A stretch of DNA of 64,000 bases from Polytrichum commune. Its lineage: Eukaryota; Streptophyta; Polytrichopsida; Polytrichales; Polytrichaceae. Position numbers and translations under genes: made by a program. Shown here piece after piece: positions 46,601 to 55,219 of the stretch (position 1 is the first letter of the stretch; each line of letters starts with the position of its first letter). The stretch is from the NCBI GenBank assembly GCA_950295325.1, contig OX485806.1, positions 27,652,001 to 27,716,000 on the forward strand. The letters are read 5' to 3'. The notes under the pieces are model-generated. The model did no database searches. It worked only from the letters and a program-made list of their open reading frames with translations, and was not told the DNA's origin.

Positions 46601-47265
46601 TTCTAGTGCACCCTACTACCTATGGTTTGCCCAATCACAGTGGGTGTATCTAGGTGAACCAAATATTTTCAACCAAACCATGTGAGAGTCTAGGGGCTTA
46701 CCCTTGGGGAAGATAGGTTTTGGCCGGCTTGTCTGCACCCATTCAAGTCCATTCAACTTTGAAAGGAGACAATAATCTTCAAGAACCCTTTAATTCTCAT
46801 AAAGCCCGTATCAAGATTACTCAAACTCAGACCAACTCAAAAATGAAGCAACATCATAATTCACACCGATGAAATCTGAGTCGCCTTTCTTCCTTTCTTC
46901 CTTTCGTTTATTCTTCATTATATTACCATATATCAAAATAATTGCTTATTTTCTAATCTTAGGATACAAAATACTCAAATACGATACACGTCCATATCCA
47001 CAAATCCTAAACTTACTATCTAGCTATCCATCTATCTAAATGATTAAACTATCTAAAAACCTCAAAATTCAACATATTTCTATCTATCTATCTAAGTATC
47101 TAGCTATCCATCTATCTAAGTTTTTGTTCTTGTTTTAATAAATTTACCCAAGTTCTTCATGAATTGCAGATTGTAGAGAAAAAACCAAACTCACCTCGGC
47201 AAACCCCACTGCCACCTTACGTGATCCCTGCGGCCAAGAAGAAGGTAGTGGTTGCAGAGTTATAA
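29809..47265 (+). CDS. DRC2: Dynein regulatory complex protein 2 (DRC2/CCDC65/FAP250)
   Basis: DRC2 is a coiled-coil subunit of the nexin-dynein regulatory complex that links axonemal doublets; in a land plant it would act in sperm flagella. Fifteen coding exons: 29809-29844, 30590-30643, 30975-31034, 31262-31393, 32167-32301, 33512-33610, 34180-34275, 35019-35108, 36907-37061, 38266-38386, 39561-39656, 41516-41630, 43674-43918, 45971-46111, 47170-47265. All junctions are GT/AG and phases agree, giving 556 residues, near the family size (human about 480). Basic start MAPKAKGGGKKK; residues 13-170 match the NYD-SP28 region (HKEWRQIMRVAKVKDLRRDIEWL); then Glu/Lys-rich coiled coil; REWELQNKAIRDEKDQL matches the family's central segment; LETEHERVFPFDP and YMSQFNKRFNKAMLDKLALE match the C-terminal associated domain. 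The start context CACCATGG is good. Introns are 0.2-2.1 kb and full of repeats. Exon 9 is strikingly GC-rich. Confidence 0.97.
31463..31488 (+). repeat. (AT)n microsatellite in DRC2 intron 4
   Basis: Thirteen AT units, starting about 70 bp after the exon 4 donor. Confidence 0.95.
31543..31990 (+). mobile_element. Foldback-type element in DRC2 intron 4
   Basis: The left arm, about 31543-31620 (TGTGCAATTAGGTTGA...TCGACATTCCACACTATTTT), is inverted at about 31915-31990. A second, inner pair matches ACTGTGGTTGCTATACA (31679) with TGTATAGCAACCACA (31852). The whole 450 bp is a large imperfect palindrome with a (T/G)-rich loop side. No coding capacity or clear target duplication was found. Confidence 0.75.
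32690..33480 (+). mobile_element. Family H element, copy 2 (DRC2 intron 5)
   Basis: Part of it (32825-33060) aligns with 5765-5980 (CATGGCATT.AATGGA, GAGACCATG.CACTC). GGCCACTTCACACACGAG at 33199 and GTCTCGTGTGTGAAGTCGTGG at 33453 are inverted ends like those of the 5620-6119 copy. Its right end reaches within about 35 bp of exon 6. Confidence 0.62.
34440..34769 (+). repeat. Repeat family E, copy 1 (DRC2 intron 7)
   Basis: It aligns along its length with 42211-42535 in inverted orientation. Shared pieces include GGGTTTAGTCC, CTCATAAACTCAGGGTT (inverted), TTTTCTTAATGCTTA, GTTTCTAGCT and CTCTCAAA.TTTGAGA. Non-coding. Confidence 0.75.
35265..35617 (+). mobile_element. MITE-like family A, copy 5 (DRC2 intron 8)
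   Basis: It carries CCCACTTCTCCTAAGATATGAA, CACTTTCCTCATCATTTTC, TTGGAATCACACCTAACCAC and the ending GCACGTCTATCTTA. A poly-C run interrupts it at 35430-35437. Confidence 0.72.
36860..36906 (+). repeat. (GTGA)n and GTGTGG tract abutting exon 9
   Basis: GAGTGAGTGAGTGAGTG followed by GTTGTGTGGTTGTGTGG leads directly into the exon 9 acceptor GGTAG. The acceptor therefore lacks the usual pyrimidine tract and has a purine/GT-rich one instead. Confidence 0.8.
38410..38800 (+). mobile_element. MITE-like family A, copy 6 (DRC2 intron 10)
   Basis: It carries TTTTTGGAGCCCGTATGAA, CAAAGTGAATGTTCTTGTGCT, GTGGTCATATAGGT, TTTTGAGCACGTAGT and GGCATGTATACCTTA. It begins about 25 bp after the exon 10 donor. 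Confidence 0.7.
40050..40130 (+). repeat. (TG)n(TA)n and TTTTC repeats (DRC2 intron 11)
   Basis: GTGTGTGTGTGTATG, then ATATATATAT, then AATAATAAAATAAT, then TTTTC units. Confidence 0.85.
40120..40690 (+). mobile_element. MITE-like family A, copies 7 and 8 back to back (DRC2 intron 11)
   Basis: Copy 7 runs to the closing GGCATGTCTACCTTAAGGTA at about 40457. There the next copy starts at once with AAGGTACATGGGCCTAAAATG and CACCCACTTCTCCTAGGATATG. The shared end suggests insertion of one copy into the terminus of another. Copy 8 is truncated and contains the (CT)n run. Confidence 0.72.
40600..40639 (+). repeat. (CT)n microsatellite
   Basis: Nineteen or so uninterrupted CT units inside family A copy 8. 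Confidence 0.95.
41162..41487 (-). mobile_element. MITE family M1, copy 3, ending 28 bp before DRC2 exon 12
   Basis: It aligns in inverted orientation with 23035-23362 over the whole length, with TIRs CTACACAAAATATGATATTT and AAATATCCTATTTTGTGTAC. Only 28 bp separate its right end from the exon 12 start at 41516. Confidence 0.88.
41738..41872 (+). repeat. Long hairpin, arms about 53 bp (DRC2 intron 12)
   Basis: The arm 41738-41790 pairs with 41820-41872 with few mismatches. The inner TGTGGGACTGACAATATTCAA segment is perfectly inverted. The loop is about 29 nt. It could be a small MITE or a small-RNA precursor. Confidence 0.85.
41908..42187 (+). mobile_element. Stowaway-like MITE (280 bp), TA target duplication
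   Basis: It begins CTCACTCCATCCCAAAATGA and ends TCATTTTGGGATGAAGGGAG, flanked by TA on both sides (41906-41907, 42188-42189). The CTCCCTCC.TCCCAAAAT end is the classic signature of plant Tc1/mariner Stowaway MITEs. The left end is followed by a second near-copy of its own TIR (CCCAAAATGATTGTCC at about 41955). Confidence 0.9.
42211..42535 (-). repeat. Repeat family E, copy 2 (DRC2 intron 12)
   Basis: The inverted counterpart of 34440-34769. It starts 24 bp after the Stowaway element ends. Confidence 0.75.
42575..43670. other. Rest of DRC2 intron 12, no further elements delimited
   Basis: GTTAGGGTTGGGGC occurs twice (about 42593 and 42757) around a GGTTCGATTCCC B-box-like motif at 42679. 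No complete tRNA fold was found. A (G)n run lies near 43086. Confidence 0.4.
44231..44565 (+). mobile_element. hAT-type MITE family M3, copy 1 (335 bp; DRC2 intron 13)
   Basis: The termini are CTCGGGGGGGG and CCCCCCCCGAG. The 8-bp sequence AGATTTAT directly flanks both sides (44223-44230, 44566-44573). An 8-bp target duplication is typical of hAT elements. The copy at 56392-56744 is nearly identical in inverted orientation. Non-coding. Confidence 0.93.
44695..45170 (-). mobile_element. Family H element, copy 3 (DRC2 intron 13)
   Basis: In inverted orientation it shares CTCAACCAAATATTATTTCA, GTAGGGACTCCATGTAGG-type and AGACCATG/CACGGTCTTCC text with 5760-6010 and 32825-33060. The ends are not clear. 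Confidence 0.55.
46489..46612 (+). pseudogene. 5S rRNA-like sequence (pseudogene or 5S-derived SINE head)
   Basis: Three blocks align in order with plant 5S rRNA. TTGGATCCCAT matches the ACCGGATCCCATC segment. CTCTGATGTTAAGTGCCTTAAGGCC matches the CTCCGAAGTTAAGCG..CTTGGGC region with box A. GATAGTATTTGGATGGGTGACC matches AGTAGTACTAGGATGGGTGACC with box C. The ending TAGTGCACCC matches the 5S 3' end. It is clearly diverged and lies inside DRC2 intron 14, so it is not an array gene. Unrelated tail sequence follows, as in SINE3-type elements. Confidence 0.82.
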
Positions 47266-48129
47266 AAGACCCTTGGTTGATTGTGCGAATCGGCACATGT
47301 AATGACCACAAGTTTGGGCATGGCCCGTTGCTCCCATGCATATGAATCAATGTCCCAGATCACCCTACAACATCCATTCAACATGTCACCAAAGACAACT
47401 GATCGTTTTGTAGCTTTGTAATGACGGCGGCTCCAACGTCCTCTTGCCCTTCATTGGGTCCGAGTTTTTGAAACTCTCAAAATTGGCCCAGACCACCTTA
47501 CACCGTCCACTCACCATGCCACCAATGACAGCTGACCGTTTTGTATCCTTGGAATGGTGACAACTCTAATGTCCACCCGCCCTCCACTGGATAGGAGGTT
47601 TTGAAACCCTGGTGAAATCCCCCCCCCCCCAATTTGGATACGTAGAGTCCCCTAAACCTGTGAAGTTCCACACATGTTGCTGTTGTTTTTTAATATGATG
47701 GACAACGCCGTGAAGATGACACAAGTAGTCTTCACATTTGGCATTATGAAAAAAGTAAGTTAAAAGGGCATGGATTTGGGTACCTTGAAAAGGACAGTGA
47801 GTTTACTCACGTTTCCGTCTACCAGTGTTCAGAAATAAGTCGACATATGCTATGAATATGGGTTGGGAGAGAACTTTGCCTTTAGATTTTTAAGGTAATT
47901 CCAAAACTTGAAAACAAACTGTGTTTTTTTCCTGAAACTTTGTGACATCAATTTCCAAACCTATGAAAAATCACTCCAGTATCATACTTGTACTACACTT
48001 ATGTGGAATTGCTTGCGGGTTTAAAACTCCAGTTAATCGGGGGTTTTGTGGTTTTGTTAAGAAACCCATATGTTACCTATTGGAAACATATCGTATCTTA
48101 ACTATTTGCATGTAGGGATCTTCTAAGGC
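47266..48129 (+). other. 3' UTR and downstream region of DRC2
   Basis: It holds a diverged tandem duplication (unit about 133 bp): 47354-47478 and 47487-47611. No polyadenylation signal can be fixed. A poly-C run lies at 47618-47630. Confidence 0.55.
47354..47611 (+). repeat. Two-copy tandem duplication downstream of DRC2 stop
   Basis: CCCAGATCACCCTACAACAT... at 47354 matches CCCAGACCACCTTACACCGT... at 47487. The shared order includes CAATGACA/CAAAGACA, TGACCGTTTTGTA, AATG.CGGC/AATGGTGAC and a closing TTTTGAAAC.CT. Moderately diverged. Confidence 0.85.
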
Positions 48130-48560
48130 AATTAAAATTGGGGAGAACTGACCGCTAGTCACGGATGCACCAATTGAGTTCAAAAAGAACCGGTTGAAGT
48201 TCAAGACTTCAAGAAAACTACCCGTCATTTTTAGAGGTGTTTAGAGAATATACCTCAAATTAGTAAAGAAAAAATGAAAGATGTGCACATGTAACCGGTT
48301 GGACTTGCAAACACTTGGATCTTGACCATTTGTGCCCAAAAAGGCCTCGTAGACACTACTCTAAGGCCACAAACGAAATATCTTGGAGACACCATATTTG
48401 CATCCAAAGTTTTGCTCATGGATGAGTTTTTTTTCATCCATAACAAACATATGAAGAGCTCCTCATTGCCGCCTCGGGATTCTGACAACAATCACCGAAA
48501 TCGTTGACCGTCAACTAAGGTAGAAAATGGAAAACGGTGAAAATAAGCTAATTCGGCCAC
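48130..48560 (+). repeat. Repeat family C, copy 3
   Basis: It shares GGTTGAAGTTCAAGACTTCAAG, GAATATACCTCAAA, AAGATGTGCACATGTAACC and ATCTTGACCATTTGTGCCC with 10680-10830, in the same order. Confidence 0.55.
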
Positions 48561-49074
48561 AAAGAGTGGTTTGAACTTTATGTTACAAGAGAGGGACATT
48601 GGCTACAATCATTGGAGTGACGAAACCACATACGGATGATTAAACAAAATTTCATCTAAATGTGTATACATCCATCCAAAAGTTGACATGGTTTTTATTC
48701 CGGCTATTTCATCCATGAAAAATCTTGGAAAAATCTTGGAATATGTTGTATCCTTTTTTTTAGGATTTCTAATGATCGATAGACAACCAGATTGAAATTC
48801 ATTGTGTTCAACCCAACGTGGTCATTTACTTTGGGCAGTCAAAAGTGGTGGGCTAGACAACACTCTATGGTAGTCACAACTTAGTCACAACAATGATTTG
48901 TAAGAGCAAACCAAGTTTGTTGCCTAACCTTTTTCTTTGATGAGCAAAGTCCCAAGTTTCATCATTTTCAAACACATATATAAGATAGCAGTGCGTTAAA
49001 GTAACACCTTCATTTTGGTGACACCTATTTTTCATCCTTGAGCCATCAACAAGTAAGGTAAAAAAGTAAAGGTA
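48561..49074. other. Intergenic, nothing recognised
   Basis: No gene or delimited repeat was seen. Confidence 0.35.
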
Positions 49075-49276
49075 TTAGATAATCGAGGGTAGTATAGACT
49101 ATTTATACTAGTATAGGCGGGAGATAATACAAAGTCCTTAGGATGATGCCATAGGATAAAGCAGGGAATGTGTTGTTAGATAATCGAGGGTAGTATAAAC
49201 TATTTATACTAGTATAGGCGGGAGATAATACAAAGTCCTTAGGATGATGCCATAGGATAAAGCAGGGAATGTGTTG
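49075..49276 (+). repeat. Recent 101-bp tandem duplication
   Basis: 49075-49175 and 49176-49276 are identical except for one base (TATAGACT versus TATAAACT), followed by six more bases of a third unit. The unit contains the dyad CTATTTATACTAGTATAG. Confidence 0.97.
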
Positions 49277-49894
49277 TTAGATGAATGTTGGGAGATATGT
49301 AATAAGATATATGATGAAATACACCCGATTGATTTAAATGTTGTAGAATTTCAAACGCAAAATAAATAGGACCATGAAGACGTTTATATGTTCCAACAAT
49401 CATGCAGGAGAACAAAGTACTTCTTGTTATAGACCAGGATGTTCTTGTGAGTGTTGAGAATTTGGATAAAATTTCAACCAACATAGATAACATTTTCATG
49501 CACATAGGATTTGGTTCAATTTTTTAGCCAAAGTAGATCCTAACACAAAGTCAAGCAAGAACTTTTCCTAAGATGTAATGGGGATGTAACTCCTTGTGTA
49601 ATTGAATTCCTTTAAAACACTTAATAAATGTTGCCTCTCTTATGTAAATGTTCCAGAACCATCATGTAAGATTGTTACCAAGTGGCAAGTAGGAACTGTT
49701 TTGTAATTATGTACAAAGCATTAAATTTATATTCATAAGTTACATAACCCATTTTACTCATAGACTTTAAGGAAATCTACAACACGATTGTTGAGAATGG
49801 ACTTAAATTCCAACACCTAAAACATCCCAAAAGCATCATGATGAAGTTCCATTCATGTGCACTACAAAATTGAAATTGATTTTTAGAGTTCAGG
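49277..49894. other. Intergenic, nothing recognised
   Basis: AT-rich, short frames only. Confidence 0.35.
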
Positions 49895-50400
49895 AAGCCA
49901 AAAAGCTAATGGGATAGCAAGTACATCAAGATGGTTTCAATTCGGCTAATTTCTTAGAGTGGCAAAGTGTGGTAGCCTTTGTGAGATAGAGACTAATGTC
50001 AACTTGACGATGTGATTGAAAGAAAGACTTGAGGCTCCCCAAAACTACATTCTCAAGCATTGATGAAAACTTATCTCTAATGGGGACACTCCAACACAAA
50101 GTGTGCCTCGTTTTCAACTGCATTGTAAGAGCAAGAGTGGCATAATGTATCATCTCTAGGGATAGGGACAGTCGGTCACTGTCCAATTTCAATTGCAAGT
50201 CTATGGTTTGCAGTGTGGTAAGCAACAATGATCTTGTGTTATGGTGGTGTCAATGGTTGCTTCAAGTACAATTCACAATTGTAGTTGAGAAAATCCTTGA
50301 AGTGGAGGTAATCTAGTTTATTCCATGAGAGATGGAAAGAATTCCACTCTTGAGCAAGAAAAACCTCCTTGATATCATCTAGTGCAATGAGGATATTGTG
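49895..50400 (-). pseudogene. 5'-truncated LINE copy (C-terminal fragment)
   Basis: On the minus strand it aligns with the 3' part of the LINE at 7080-9560 (9040-9560), including the peptide PIRDKFSSMLENVVLGSLKS and the block DISLYLTKATTLCHSKKLAELKPS. Both copies share the 3' end while this one begins about 500 bp upstream of it, as expected for 5'-truncated non-LTR insertions. No reverse transcriptase is present. Confidence 0.85.
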
Positions 50401-51274
50401 GTAATTACACCTATTATATTTGTCCCTCTAAGCATTGGAGCTCATCTTCCAAATATACTTGGGGTGGCAACTCTCACATTTAAGACAATTGTTTCTAAAT
50501 CACATCTAATACTTCTAACGAAGTGATCATTAGTGATCTCACAAAGATAGGCAACGTGCTCGGAAAGAGGACATTGAGAGGAATCCATTGATTTGTTTTG
50601 TGTTTAAATCAGAAAACTTTGCACTTTCAAATTGTCATTTGAAAACCAATTAGAAACATTTTTTCTAATGCATGGGTCATCATTCGGACCCCCTAAGTAT
50701 TGAATTTCACTTCCACAAAATTTAATTAAGATTTCTTATATATGTTTGAAATGTGAAAGCAACTCCAAACCAAGTTCTAAAGATGACCCTTGTGAGTGGT
50801 CCTCACAGTTCCCACCCTAGATTTTGTTGTTAGACTGGGATTCGAATGTCTTGATTCTTGTTGGGTGTTGTTGGAAATTTTAAAAGAGGATTCTAACACA
50901 TCTTCATGTGTGAATTTTTCGATAAGAAAAGAGTAAACTATGAGTTTTCATAGTACATTAATTGTAAGTGTGTCCCGTTCAACTTGGTGCGAGAATTTAT
51001 ACGAGTTGCTGTAGGGTGAGGATTGCAAAATTTACGTGTGGTTATCAAACTGAAAGTACTTAATAATACTCTGCAACGGCACTAATCAGAGATAACACTC
51101 CATGGATGTGTAGCTAATTTAATCAAGTTACCCAGCTCTGGGCCGATCAAAAAGCCTGGTTCTTCGAAAATGTAGAATCATGTTTTACTTTATCCAACTG
51201 ACAAAAGCCTTTGCGCAGATCTCACAAATTCTAATGTATGCAGGTGTAATTCTGATAGTTTTCTTGATCGAGCA
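50401..51274. other. Intergenic, nothing recognised
   Basis: No coding frame or delimited repeat was seen. Confidence 0.35.
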
Positions 51275-51590
51275 CCTGTATTTGATTCGTGTGTGGTTCG
51301 GTGAGGATCAAAGTACAAACATCATAAAGACAGGTGTTCAAAAGAGAGTGAACTACGTCTTCAGATTTTATTTACTCCTCCACACTCAATAGTGAACATC
51401 ACAACTGGAAGGACCTAATATGTGTTCAGGTAAGAAATCAACTAAACATGAACTTCCCATAACCATCACTAAATCAAGGAAGTTCCGATTTTAAATCCCA
51501 TTTTGCTCATGCTTCATCATCGTAGGTTTTGCTAATGCAACACAAGTTTGGTTGTGTAAATCTAATTGATAGAAGTTGGAGCACGCTGAA
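51275..51590 (+). repeat. Dispersed repeat family G, copy 2
   Basis: Same orientation as 12803-13115, with which it aligns over about 310 bp. It lies about 530 bp beyond the stop of the Dof-like gene. Confidence 0.65.
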
Positions 51591-52119
51591 ACGAACTGAA
51601 TAGCACCTCCGAAACCACAATTGGAATTCGAAGGCAGGCCCAAGAAATATCCTTCGCACGCAAATTTGCAGGATTCAAGTCTCAACTGTTCCCGGCACCT
51701 GAACAGATCGATCCCTAGTACACAGTAGTGAAAACCTCTGACATGTTTTCTGGTGATTCAAACCACTTGTTTCTACACTTGCAAAACAGGACTCGAAGCA
51801 TCCAGTAAGCACAACTTCGCAGACGTGCATAGTGAATATCAATCATACAGCATCGTGGTAAATACGGCACGACACATCATCATCATCATCAAAAGTTCTT
51901 CCAAAATATTTTCTCCACCAAGAGAGCAAGTTTGCACTAATTCGATACCAGTTTGCGGTAGTAAATTTGTGCAGATTGATCGTAGTCCAGCTCCGATCTA
52001 TCTATTGGTACGACTCGTCACGACATGCAACTGATGACGATGCGACGACAAGAAACAGGAATCTGATCAGGTTAATGGCAATCTGACCAAAGTGATCGGC
52101 TGATGAACTTTCAGCAACG
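51591..52119 (-). other. Possible 3' UTR of the Dof-like gene
   Basis: Non-repetitive sequence immediately 3' of the minus-strand stop, with a short (CAT)n at 51878-51891. No other gene was seen. Confidence 0.4.
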
Positions 52120-52818
52120 CTACTTCAGCAAAGCGTTGACGGGGGTGGCTTTCCTTCGCTGGCTTCGTAAGGCTCCCAAAGTGGGCACTAACTGAGATTC
52201 TCGAGACTCATCCGCCGAGATGCGTGCGCGTTTAATTCCAGGCCTCTCTTGTGCAACAGCTACCTCTTCCTCCGCGTTCTCGATGTTCACTTCAGATTCG
52301 TTGTTGTTTTCATCTACATTGAGACGCGCCTCTTCTTCTTCTTCTTCTCCTTCTTCTGCTGCTACTTCCATGGCCGCGGAAGGGGCTGGGGAATTTCGGA
52401 TTTTGCCGCCGTGTGTGTAATACTTGCTGCAATTGTTGCACCAGTATCGCGGCTCGCTGATCTTCTTGTTGTTATAGTATCTGCAAGAGAGGGGTTAGCC
52501 GGCGTTTCATTAGAGATTGTGGTGCGATAAACATTTCAAAGCAAAAAAATCCTTGAATATCAGGGAAAATTTTGGGTACTGGAAGTTTATTTCGAGGTTG
52601 AATTAGGTGTGTTCCATGGAATATTCATCGAATGTAAATAATATTCTTTGAATTTGTGCATTACTTTATAGCCCCTTCCCCACCTGTGAAAATATCTCAT
52701 TGTCACATGTGACCCCTTAAAGTAGGTTACAAGGGAACTGCTGGGGCCGTGAGTACCTGAACTTCACGTTCTTGGAGTAGCACCATATGCAACGGCTCTT
52801 CCCAATGATGTGGGCCAT
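52120..52818 (-). CDS. Small divergent Dof-type zinc finger protein
   Basis: Dof proteins are plant transcription factors binding AAAG cores through one C-x2-C-x21-C-x2-C zinc finger. Two minus-strand exons, 52818-52757 and 52480-52120, join across a GT/AG intron that splits an Arg codon. The product from the ATG at 52818 has 140 residues: C10-x2-C13-x21-C35-x2-C38 with the Dof landmarks YYNN, S.PR.WC..C, Y.T.GG and IRN. Downstream are an acidic run (residues 63-71), basic NLS-like KRAR (104-107) and QRRK (128-131). The upstream frame stays open for about 20 codons to a TAA at about 52880, so the true start may lie earlier or in another exon. The finger lacks the usual CPRC and the basic tail after GG.LRNVP is lost, so DNA binding is uncertain. 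An intron inside the finger is unusual. Confidence 0.78.
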
Positions 52819-52880
52819 CTTGATGGTCTTTCCGCAACGGCTACTAGAGACACCATCATCGCAGCAAACATTTGTCAGTA

Positions 52881-53488
52881 ATTAACCGAGATGATGAGAA
52901 ATGTATAGGAAAAAGTTATTGTAAGGTAGGGCGTTGTTTGGTTCCAGACAACATGATTAAATTCTGGGAAGAATGTTTGGTGCCACTTGTCATATCCACA
53001 TTGATCAAGACAATGCTCAACCCAATGTGGAAATTAGTTTTTGGTACTCAATGTGTTGAGCTGGACAACACGCTGGGGGATCACAAGGAGCAATAGTATA
53101 ACGGAATCCTCAACAACAATATTCATCCACTGTAGACACATCATGATGATAATTTATGCATATAAAAAGCACCATCCAATCTGACTAATGAACTGAGTAA
53201 AGTTCCCTTGTGAAAATGGGAAAAGTAAAGCAAAAAGACATCTGGTAGTGCACCAGAGTACGAGTCTAGTGGAAGTAAAGAGACTCCAACCTCCATCGCA
53301 TATGCAAACTTGTCTGACTAATGATTTACTGAAGTCCCTCCATTTGCACCACACACATATAAAAGAAAAAAGGAAAAAAAATGGAAAAAAGACATATATG
53401 ACATTGCACAAAAGGATGAACCCTGAAAAAAGCAATTTGTAGATTCCAACTTTCCCTAAACACTTTGACATATAGAATTGGGTCGTGT
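52881..53488. other. Upstream of Dof-like gene; first units of a degenerate repeat
   Basis: No coding exon was recognised. Near 53190-53440 are the phrases CTTGTGAAAATGGGAAAAG, AGACTCCAAC and CATATGCAAAC, which recur further right. Confidence 0.4.
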
Positions 53489-53833
53489 GGAGGCCACACA
53501 CGTTCGAAAATGTTGGTTTCGAAACGAAGTTTGGTAAGACAAGGTAAAGAATTTCAGCCTTGAAGTGTGCCTAGCTAACTTTGAGGAGCTTGGTTTCAAG
53601 GTTGCTCCCTCTTTTATTGGATATAAATATCCGTTTTCAACTCCAATTCAAGATGGCGGTTTATAAGACTTAAAACCTCCGTTTCTGATCGGAGTTGGAA
53701 ATAGACGGTGTTAACCAAAGAAAGAGGAACCGGCCTTGAAACCAAGTGAGACACATGCCGAGACCAAAATTCTCTTACCTTCACCTACCAACCTCCGTTT
53801 TGAAACCGGCGTTTTCGAACTCGTGTGGCCTCC
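53489..53833 (+). mobile_element. MITE family M4 (345 bp), nested palindrome
   Basis: It starts GGAGGCCACACACGTTCGAA and ends TTCGAACTCGTGTGGCCTCC. The TIRs continue with GGTTTCGAAAC and GTTTTGAAACC. An inner pair, CTTGGTTTCAAGG (about 53590) and CCTTGAAACCAAG (about 53735), is also inverted. No target duplication could be fixed. Confidence 0.82.
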
Positions 53834-54326
53834 CCCCTTCAATAGCCTAGCTGCACTTTGCGCACATGCAAACCCAGTCTATTTGCAAATTAAAGATCCC
53901 TCATTGGGAAAATGAATAGACCAGAAAGCATAGAGCAATTTGACATTACACACGAGTTTTATGAATCCTGCAAAAAGCAGAAAAAAACGTAAGACTTTAA
54001 CCACCATGTCTTGGACATGGAAAACTGGGTCAATAGTTGAGCCGGACTTTGCACATTCACAAACTAACTATGCTAAGTATAGTTCCCTTGCGAAAAAGAA
54101 AAAAGAAAACAGGAAAGCATAAAACACTTCTGACATTGCACCACATTCATAGTATGAATCCAGGAAAAAGCAAGCAGACTCCAATGTGGAAACTGGGTCG
54201 GTAGTTAATCCGCAACATTGCGCATATGCGAATCAGTCTTACTTACAAATTGTCGTTCCCCCATCACAAAGACAAAAAGGAAAAGAAGAAAGCAGTATGA
54301 CATTGCAAATAGAGTCTTTTGGGTCC

Positions 54327-54432
54327 CATAACATTACTCAGCTGATGAGCTGATGTGTTCTTGGGCCCAAAGTAGATTCGAGAATACAGCCTCTCGACGC
54401 CAGAATCCCAGTGCTTCAGACGGAATCCCCTG
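54327..54432 (-). other. Possible minus-strand exon, unrecognised
   Basis: After a TTCGTCACAG acceptor-like site the minus strand reads GFRLKHWDSGVERLYSRIYF and continues open to a GTTATG donor-like site. The composition looks coding, but no family is recognised and the phase does not join simply to the Dof-like exon. Confidence 0.25.
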
Positions 54433-54639
54433 TGACGAAGATTAAAAAGAAAGAATTTCAAACAACTGGAAAGCAAAGAAGACATATATGACATCGCACC
54501 GCACGAGTATGAATCCTGAGATTGCAAACTACCCACTCCAACGTCGATTTGCTTGGACAGGTGGAACTAGGGTCGCTGCACGTTTCCCCCATTACTACTG
54601 ATTAATTATGCAAACTAAAGACTACTGAAGACTTAATTG

Positions 54640-55219
54640 ATGTGAGAAAAAACCTGACGAGAGTATAAGAAACAGCAACAACAACATGTTCAGGTCCTTT
54701 CGAATGGTGGGTCGAATCGTTGCAAATGGGTGCACACGCGTACCTGATGAAAAGCAAGAGCACTTTGTGCAGATTGCGAGTTCAAGCAATGGAGCATGGA
54801 GAAAGGAGAGATTTGAATGTGGCTCCAATTCCAGATTCGTGATAATTAAATACAGGAAACTACAAGTCTTATTAGTAGGGTTTTTGTCGTGGAGGCCGGG
54901 TGGGTGAGAATTTAAAACTCCATCCTGCTATCAAGGCTTAAAAAGCTCCATTCATGTCTACCCTAAAAGATAGTCATGAGGCATTCGAGATTGTGACTCG
55001 AACATTGGCATTGTAGGGTGGCAACTCCGCGTTGTAGAACAAGGTGTTCCGAAATCGCGTGTAATCGATGGATTGAATGAGTAGTTAATGAATTTTTTTG
55101 AATTGATTAGTCCTTGGAAGGTGTTCAACTGCATGAGTTTTGCTATCGAGGACTAAAAACTCCCCAATTATGTTGTGAGGCATTAGTGGTTCCCAAATCA
55201 CTTGTGATGCCTCTCATAA
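54640..55219. other. Intergenic, nothing firm
   Basis: A 73-codon plus-strand frame at 54686-54907 lacks motifs. Nothing else was seen. Confidence 0.35.

Larger units (their letters stand above)
53160..54620 (+). repeat. Degenerate tandem repeats of about 190 bp
   Basis: The phrase TGACATTGCAC followed by TATGAATCC(T/A)G, then AAAGCA, ACTCCAA and CATATGC recurs near 53398, 53940, 54130, 54297 and 54488. Each is preceded by an A-rich AAAAAGAAAA tract. Spacing is about 170-190 bp where not interrupted. The array is split by the MITE at 53489-53833. Confidence 0.65.
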
